From: Ignavibacteriales bacterium
Lineage (GTDB): Bacteria > Bacteroidota > Ignavibacteria > UBA10030
Direction: 5' to 3'
Length of the DNA stretch: 64,000 nucleotides
Assembly (NCBI GenBank): GCA_026390595.1
Contig: JAPLFQ010000034.1
Span: 1-64,000, forward strand
Under the pieces are notes generated by a model that searched no databases, was not told where the DNA came from, and saw only the letters and a list, made by a program, of their open reading frames with translations. Made by a program: the position numbers and the translations under genes. Shown one piece after another: positions 59,224 through 64,000 of the stretch (positions are counted from its first letter, which is position 1; every line of letters starts with the position of its first letter).

Positions 59224-62200
59224 ATGAAGCCAACCATTACCAAATGGTTTGCAGTAGCTTTTCTTGCGCTTCTTTGCATCGGGACCTCCTCCCTGTTTGC
59301 TCAAGGTATCACAACCGCCGCCATCGGCGGAAAGATCGTGAGTTCGACAGGTGAGGCACTCCCAGGCGCCAATATTATCGCTGTTCACACACCGAGCGGC
59401 ACTACGTACGGCACAAGCTCACGCCCGAACGGGAGGTTCACCATTCCGAACGTGCGCGTCGGAGGCCCCTACACCGTGACAGTGTCTTTCGTGGGATACA
59501 AGAAAACTGCCCGCGAAAATGTTTACACAAACGTTTCTCAAACAGTTGACATCGATTTCACACTGACTGAAGAAGCCATTCAGGCAGCAGAAGTCGTCAT
59601 CACAGCACAACGGAGTTCCGTGATGAACTCCAGCCGCACAGGCGCTGCGACCAACTTCGACAAACTCGCTTTGGCAACATTGCCGACCATTTCCGGCCGC
59701 ATTCAGGACTTTGCACGCTTGACCCCTGAGGCCCGCGGCAACTCCGTCTTCGTCGGTCAGGACAACCGCTACAACAACACGACGGTCGACGGTTCGTACT
59801 TCAACAATTCATTCGGACTTGCCGGACAGCCCGGCGAGCGAACAGGCGTTGCACCAATCTCACTCGATGCTATCGAGCAAGTTCAGGTCAACATCGCCCC
59901 CTTCGACGTCCGCCAGGGTAACTTCGTCGGCGCCGCAGTCAATACGGTAACAAAAAGCGGAACCAACAACTTCACTGGATCGGCGGGCTATGCCTGGCGT
60001 AACCAGGGATACATCGGCACGCAGGCAGGCGACAACGTCTACAATCCTGGCACGTTCGACTACAGCAAGCTCACTGTAAGTCTCGGCGGACCGATCATCA
60101 AGAACAAGTTGTTCTTCTTCATCAACTACGAGGGAGACAAGACCGAACAACCGGGGACAACCTTCTCTGCGAATCCCGGCGGCGCAACGGTGGGCGGCAA
60201 CATGACCCGCGTTCTCGGAAGCGACCTTGACGCGTTGGCAACTTTCTTGACGACAAAGTTCAACTACAATCCGGGGACCTACCAGGGCTACAATTTCGCT
60301 ACTCCTGGCAAGCGCTATCTGGCAAAACTCGATTTCAACCTTGATCAAAACAACAAGCTGGTTCTCCGTTATAATCACCTTGATTCTCAGACAGACGTGC
60401 TCCTTTCCAACTCTTCTTCGCTTGGATTCGGGACCCGCCGCTCCAACACGACAGGTCTGAACTTTTCCGGATCGAACTATACGATTCTCGAGAACATGCG
60501 CTCTATCGTGGGAGAGTGGAACTCCGTTATTGGCAACAATATGTCCAACAACTTGATCGCCGGCTACACGTTCAGCGATGAAAGCCGCGGTGACGTTGGG
60601 ACATTATTCCCGTTCGTTGACATCCTCAACAGCGGATCAGTCTACACGTCGTTCGGCTCTGAACCATTCACGCCGAACAACGAGCTTCGTTATTCGAGCT
60701 ATCAGATTCAGGACAATTTCACATGGGATCTTGGCAACCATGTGCTGACGTTCGGTTTCTCGGGTGAAAAATATCACTCAGAAAATGTCTTCTTCCCCGG
60801 CAAACAGAGCGCCTACGTCTACAATTCCCTCGCGGATTTCTACACAGACGCGAACGGGTACATTGCCAATCCAAGCAGGACCGTCTCCCCTGTTACCCTG
60901 AGAACATTCCAGGTCCGCTACAACAACATTCCGGGCATGGAAAAACCAATTCAACCTCTTGATGTCTATTATTGGGGCGCCTACGCACAGGATGAATGGC
61001 AGATCAACAAAGATCTCAAGCTGACCGTTGGTCTCCGTTTTGACATCCCGAGCTTTGGCGAAACCGGCTATGCTAATGCAAATGCCGATGCGCTCACTTT
61101 CATGGATGAGACCGGCGCCGCGGTGAAATACAACACGGCGAAGCTTCCGGCCGCCAATATCCTCTTCTCACCACGGTTCGGCTTCAATTGGGATGTATTC
61201 GGAAATCGTACCACCCAGGTCCGCGGCGGATCCGGAATCTTCACCGGCAAACCAGCATACGTGTGGATCTCGAACCAGATCGGCAACACGGGCGTGCTGA
61301 CAGGCTTCTTGTCGGCTACCAACACGACAGCCTATCCGTTCAATCCGAATCCTGACCGGTACAAACCGGCTACCGTAACCGGGGCGCCCGCTGCGACCTA
61401 CGAGCTGGCAATCACCGACCCGAACTTCAAGTTCCCGCAACAATGGCGCTCGAACATCGCTGTTGACCAGAAGCTGCCGCTCGGCCTCGTGGCAACTGGC
61501 GAGTTCATCTATGGCAAAGAAATAAACGGCGTCTACTATATTAATGCCAACCAGTCGACTCCGAACTCAGCGTTCACGGGAGCCGACACCCGCGCGCGCT
61601 GGGTTGCGATTGCGGGCGTTGCCAATGCCAACAGAATCAACCAGGCTGTTCAGGATGCTGTGGTCATGAAAAACGAGGACAAGGGCTTCTCGTACAGCAT
61701 ATCCGCTACCCTCGAACGTCCGGCGGCCGATGGATTCTACGGCAAAGTTGCGTACAACTACGGCATTTCAAAGAATACGGTCGATCCGGGTTCCATCGCT
61801 TTCGGTTCATGGTCTGGCAACCAGGTGCCGAACAACCCGAACAACGCACCAGTCGGATTCTCGCCGACCTCACCGGGAAGCAGAATCTTCGCTTCCTTGT
61901 CCTACCGTGCTGAGTACTTCAATTTCGGCTCAACGACCATCTCGTTGTTCTGGGATACGTACACCATCGGCAACGGCAGCTATACCTCCAGCGGCGATGT
62001 GAATGGCGATGGAAACTCCAGCAACGACCTGCTCTACGTACCGCGTGGCGTCTCCGAAATGAACTTCGCAGATATCAAGTCCGGCACGACAGTCACGTTC
62101 ACCGCGGCCCAGCAAGCGGCTGCGTGGGACGCGTACATCAGCCAGGATGAATACCTTAGCACCCGCCGGGGTCAATATGCAGAACGCGGCGGCGCGTTTA

Positions 62201-62511
62201 TGCCTATGCTGTCCCGTGCCGACGTGAGCGTTGTCCAGTCGATTTTCACGGATGCTTTTGAGAAAAAGCACACCCTCGAGATCAGACTCGACATCCTGAA
62301 TGTTGGCAATCTCATCAACAAGAGCTGGGGACAGTCACAGCGGTTTGTGAACCTGCAGCCATTGATCAACGCTACGACGGCTACAGACGCACAACCCAAG
62401 TTCACCATGCGCGTCGTCAACGGTGCGCTGATGGACCATACGTTCGAGAAAACTGCAGGCCTTCCGGATGTGTACAGCTTCCAGCTCGGCCTGAAGTACT
62501 ACTTCAACTAA
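59224..62511 (+). CDS. Oar-like TonB-dependent outer-membrane receptor
   Basis: 1095 residues from ATG 59224, set by AGGAGG five bases upstream and a signal peptide (MKPTITKWFAVAFLALLC, ending near SSLFAQ); an in-frame extension to 58963 is discarded. A carboxypeptidase-regulatory-like domain (GGKIVSSTGEALPGANI, NGRFTIPNVRVGGPYTVTVS) leads into a plug with LPTISGRIQDFARLTPEARG and IEQVQVNIAPFDVRQGNF, the wording of the Oar family, then a large barrel ending YSFQLGLKYYFN. Oar proteins are TonB-dependent and have been linked to protein secretion or adhesion in Myxococcus; ligand here is unknown. Asn/Gly/Thr-rich composition with many NTT/NNF runs is typical of such barrels. Own promoter and terminator: a single-gene unit. 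Confidence 0.9.
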   Translation: MKPTITKWFAVAFLALLCIGTSSLFAQGITTAAIGGKIVSSTGEALPGANIIAVHTPSGTTYGTSSRPNGRFTIPNVRVGGPYTVTVSFVGYKKTARENVYTNVSQTVDIDFTLTEEAIQAAEVVITAQRSSVMNSSRTGAATNFDKLALATLPTISGRIQDFARLTPEARGNSVFVGQDNRYNNTTVDGSYFNNSFGLAGQPGERTGVAPISLDAIEQVQVNIAPFDVRQGNFVGAAVNTVTKSGTNNFTGSAGYAWRNQGYIGTQAGDNVYNPGTFDYSKLTVSLGGPIIKNKLFFFINYEGDKTEQPGTTFSANPGGATVGGNMTRVLGSDLDALATFLTTKFNYNPGTYQGYNFATPGKRYLAKLDFNLDQNNKLVLRYNHLDSQTDVLLSNSSSLGFGTRRSNTTGLNFSGSNYTILENMRSIVGEWNSVIGNNMSNNLIAGYTFSDESRGDVGTLFPFVDILNSGSVYTSFGSEPFTPNNELRYSSYQIQDNFTWDLGNHVLTFGFSGEKYHSENVFFPGKQSAYVYNSLADFYTDANGYIANPSRTVSPVTLRTFQVRYNNIPGMEKPIQPLDVYYWGAYAQDEWQINKDLKLTVGLRFDIPSFGETGYANANADALTFMDETGAAVKYNTAKLPAANILFSPRFGFNWDVFGNRTTQVRGGSGIFTGKPAYVWISNQIGNTGVLTGFLSATNTTAYPFNPNPDRYKPATVTGAPAATYELAITDPNFKFPQQWRSNIAVDQKLPLGLVATGEFIYGKEINGVYYINANQSTPNSAFTGADTRARWVAIAGVANANRINQAVQDAVVMKNEDKGFSYSISATLERPAADGFYGKVAYNYGISKNTVDPGSIAFGSWSGNQVPNNPNNAPVGFSPTSPGSRIFASLSYRAEYFNFGSTTISLFWDTYTIGNGSYTSSGDVNGDGNSSNDLLYVPRGVSEMNFADIKSGTTVTFTAAQQAAAWDAYISQDEYLSTRRGQYAERGGAFMPMLSRADVSVVQSIFTDAFEKKHTLEIRLDILNVGNLINKSWGQSQRFVNLQPLINATTATDAQPKFTMRVVNGALMDHTFEKTAGLPDVYSFQLGLKYYFN

Positions 62512-62529
62512 TTTCAATTTGCTGCATGA

Positions 62530-62561
62530 GCCGCCTCCCTTCTTGGGGGGCGGCTTTTTTT
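62530..62561 (+). terminator. intrinsic terminator of Oar-like gene
   Basis: Ten-bp stem GCCGCCTCCC / GGGGGGCGGC (one G-T pair) with a five-base loop, followed by seven T, 18 bases behind the receptor stop. Confidence 0.9.
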
Positions 62562-62583
62562 GTTCTTATTCTTACACTTGCCG

Positions 62584-63540
62584 ATGACTTCACTGGCATC
62601 TTCGGACAGCAAATCATTTCGCATCGCACTCCAATCGGGAGACCTTGCGACGCTTCGAAGCATCCCCAAAAGCGACCTCCATAACCATTCCATACTGGGG
62701 ACGCGGCTGGAACGCATCGAATCCTGGATAGGGAAATCACTCCCCCGCCCTCCAGCCCGGATGTCTTCACTCGACGAGATGATCAAGTATTCGCACGACG
62801 TTCTCTATCCCCACACCGACACCCGCTCCGGGTTTCAATTCACTGCTGAATCAGCGATCCAGGACACCATCGACGATGGCGTGACAAGGCTCGAAATGAG
62901 CATGGATATGCGCTTCATTTCGTTGTTCGAGCCGGCTCACGATGCGTTCTTCATGTTCGTATCCGATCTCGTTGATCGATACAGGGACCGGATCGACTTC
63001 CGCCCTGAGATTGGGATGTCAAAAGACCGCCCCCCGGCCAACCAGATACGCCTGGCTGCACTCTGCATTGATTCGGGTCTCTTCCGTTCCATTGACCTCT
63101 ATGGAAACGAACAAGTCCAACCGCCGAGAGCTTTCCGCGATATCTACCTTCAAGCCAAGAACAAGGGCATGAAGCTCAAGGCACATGCTGGAGAGTTTGC
63201 CGGCCCTGAGGCAGTAGAGGAAGTGCTCGACTCGCTGGAAGTCGATGAAGTGCAGCATGGAATCGCTGCCGCCTCTTCGAAAACGCTTATGAATCGCCTG
63301 CGTGTGGAAGGAATACGTCTGAACGTATGCCCAAGCAGCAACGTGAAGCTCGGCGTCGTGAAGGACATCGCCCATCACCCCATCCGAACACTGGTTGACA
63401 ATGGTGTCCGGGTTACAATCAACACGGACGATCTGGCGATTTTTGGGCAGAGCGTTTCGCAGGAATACCTCCTGCTTCTAAATTCTGGACTTATGGCTGA
63501 CACAGAGCTTGATGCGATCCGGCTCGAAGGACTGAGATAA
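62584..63540 (+). CDS. adenosine deaminase-like hydrolase, short C-terminus
   Basis: 318 residues from ATG 62584; a TTG frame from 62560 starts inside the terminator. The amidohydrolase metal site is present: SDLHNHSILG (HxH), KLKAHAGEFAG (His with catalytic Glu), VDEVQHGIAA (His) and VTINTDDLAIFG (Asp). The pattern is that of adenosine/AMP deaminases; it should deaminate adenosine or a related purine. Compared with E. coli Add it stops soon after the QEYLLLLNSGLMAD helix, so the last 20-30 residues of the fold appear to be missing. The region around its stop codon is duplicated downstream (63595-63663), suggesting the end of the gene has been rearranged. No neighbouring purine gene. Confidence 0.82.
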   Translation: MTSLASSDSKSFRIALQSGDLATLRSIPKSDLHNHSILGTRLERIESWIGKSLPRPPARMSSLDEMIKYSHDVLYPHTDTRSGFQFTAESAIQDTIDDGVTRLEMSMDMRFISLFEPAHDAFFMFVSDLVDRYRDRIDFRPEIGMSKDRPPANQIRLAALCIDSGLFRSIDLYGNEQVQPPRAFRDIYLQAKNKGMKLKAHAGEFAGPEAVEEVLDSLEVDEVQHGIAAASSKTLMNRLRVEGIRLNVCPSSNVKLGVVKDIAHHPIRTLVDNGVRVTINTDDLAIFGQSVSQEYLLLLNSGLMADTELDAIRLEGLR

Positions 63541-63663
63541 TTGTGAATCGTCGATGACTAATGGATAATTGTCAATGAGGGCAAGACATGGTTTGATTCT
63601 ATCAGGCTGGAAGGACTGAGATAATTGTCAATCGTCAATGACTAATCGATAATGGTCAACGAG
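63511..63663 (+). repeat. tandem duplication of the deaminase 3' end (two copies, offset 84)
   Basis: GATGCGATCCGGCTCGAAGG at 63511 and GATTCTATCAGGCTGGAAGG at 63595 start two copies of about 69 bases, each running through ACTGAGATAA and then ATTGT(G/C)AATCGTC(G/A)ATGACTAAT. The second copy can still be read as DSIRLEGLR and stop. They differ at roughly ten positions. Confidence 0.75.
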
Positions 63664-63689
63664 AAAGAGTGATGCAAGATCACGCCAAG

Positions 63690-63725
63690 AAGCCTTGTCG
63701 GGAAATCGACAGGGCTTTTGTTTTG
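63690..63725 (+). terminator. intrinsic terminator behind deaminase
   Basis: Eleven-bp stem AAGCCTTGTCG / CGACAGGGCTT (one G-T pair), six-base loop, then TTGTTTTG. Flanked by GATGCAA (63671) and TTGCATC, which would lengthen the hairpin. It lies 150 bases behind the gene, beyond the duplicated segment. Confidence 0.8.
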
Positions 63726-64000
63726 CATCAGCAGCGCGTTCTGCTATGGCTGTGATAACGCTGCTGGAGGGCGCACCCGCCCCCACTTCGCAATAGCACA
63801 CTGATCACGCTGATGTCACTGATATCCACTGATTGATTTATCTGCGTTAATCCTGTGCTTCTTCTGAGTCATCTGTGTGCGTTCTTATATGACCGCACCG
63901 ATGAGATGGATGGTTAGACGGCAGGATAGAATGAGCAGCGAACACCGAATAAGGAATATCGAATCAAGGAGTTTGTTGCGGAAATGAACCTACTGCAGAT
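63726..64000. repeat. gene-free tail with phrase-like repeats
   Basis: No gene is visible. From about 63800 the text runs CACTGATCACGCTGATGTCA, CTGATATCCACTGATTGATT, TATCTGCGTTAATCCTGTGC, and near 63935 GCGAACACCGAATAAGGAAT, ATCGAATCAAGGAGT. Both wordings are, from memory, of the kind that recur between genes in many bacterial genomes; their function is unknown. Confidence 0.5.

Overview
The window looks like chromosome from a member of the Fibrobacteres-Chlorobi-Bacteroidetes (FCB) group, most likely an Ignavibacteria/Chlorobi-side lineage. The evidence is: two proteins ending in a type IX secretion (T9SS) sorting domain with the QNYPNPFNP motif, a PorV-type outer-membrane protein, two TonB-dependent receptors with an N-terminal carboxypeptidase-regulatory-like domain, lipid A/LPS-type genes, and several upstream regions that fit the Bacteroidetes promoter consensus (TTG, 19-20 nt, TAnnTTTG). 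Placement below phylum level is inference.

Layout. 1-3563 (+): a 5'-truncated DUF6259 glycosidase-like gene, a NamZ-type muramidase and a membrane-anchored thioredoxin. 3600-10262 (-): an envelope glycan block (O-antigen ligase, two GT9 transferases, an MsbA-type ABC exporter), an endonuclease III-like gene, a DUF971 gene and tRNA-Ala(GGC). 10413-15416: a cytochrome-like lipoprotein (+), then nadK, DUF1844, a GT2 and leuS (-). 15610-20402 (-): a partner-switching cassette (two SpoIIE-type phosphatases, an RsbW-like kinase, an RsbV-like STAS protein). 20570-27250 (-): TPR protein, tRNA-Arg(CCG), lone receiver domain, DUF2723 membrane protein, GT9 heptosyltransferase and LpxL-type acyltransferase.

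27431-38152 (-) is a starch/maltodextrin locus: a T9SS-secreted GH13, a GH57 with CBM20, a sugar-binding lipoprotein, two permeases and a GH13 lipoprotein. No transport ATPase is present. Upstream of it (38162-44580) lies a DUF5989-carbamoyltransferase-SxtJ-SGNH module plus a parvulin. Further upstream again (44919-57143) are a secreted protein with CBM20-like domains, PorV, a very large secreted protein, a TonB receptor and a LacI-type regulator, all on the minus strand. Read together, 27-57 kb may be an alpha-glucan capture system in which T9SS-attached starch-binding proteins and PorV stand where a Bacteroides locus would have SusD-type lipoproteins. 58126-63540 holds an HU-type protein (-), a large Oar-like TonB receptor (+) and an adenosine deaminase-like gene (+).

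Non-coding structure is rich. There are two diverged copies of a 117-120 bp MITE-like element, a frameshifted tail of a second carbamoyltransferase, a four-unit 88-90 bp repeat array downstream of the HU gene, several phrase-like intergenic repeats, clear intrinsic terminators, and several genes whose best start is a GTG, TTG or possibly CTG codon. Gaps over 300 nt are each described in the feature list; everything rests on reading the sequence without database searches.
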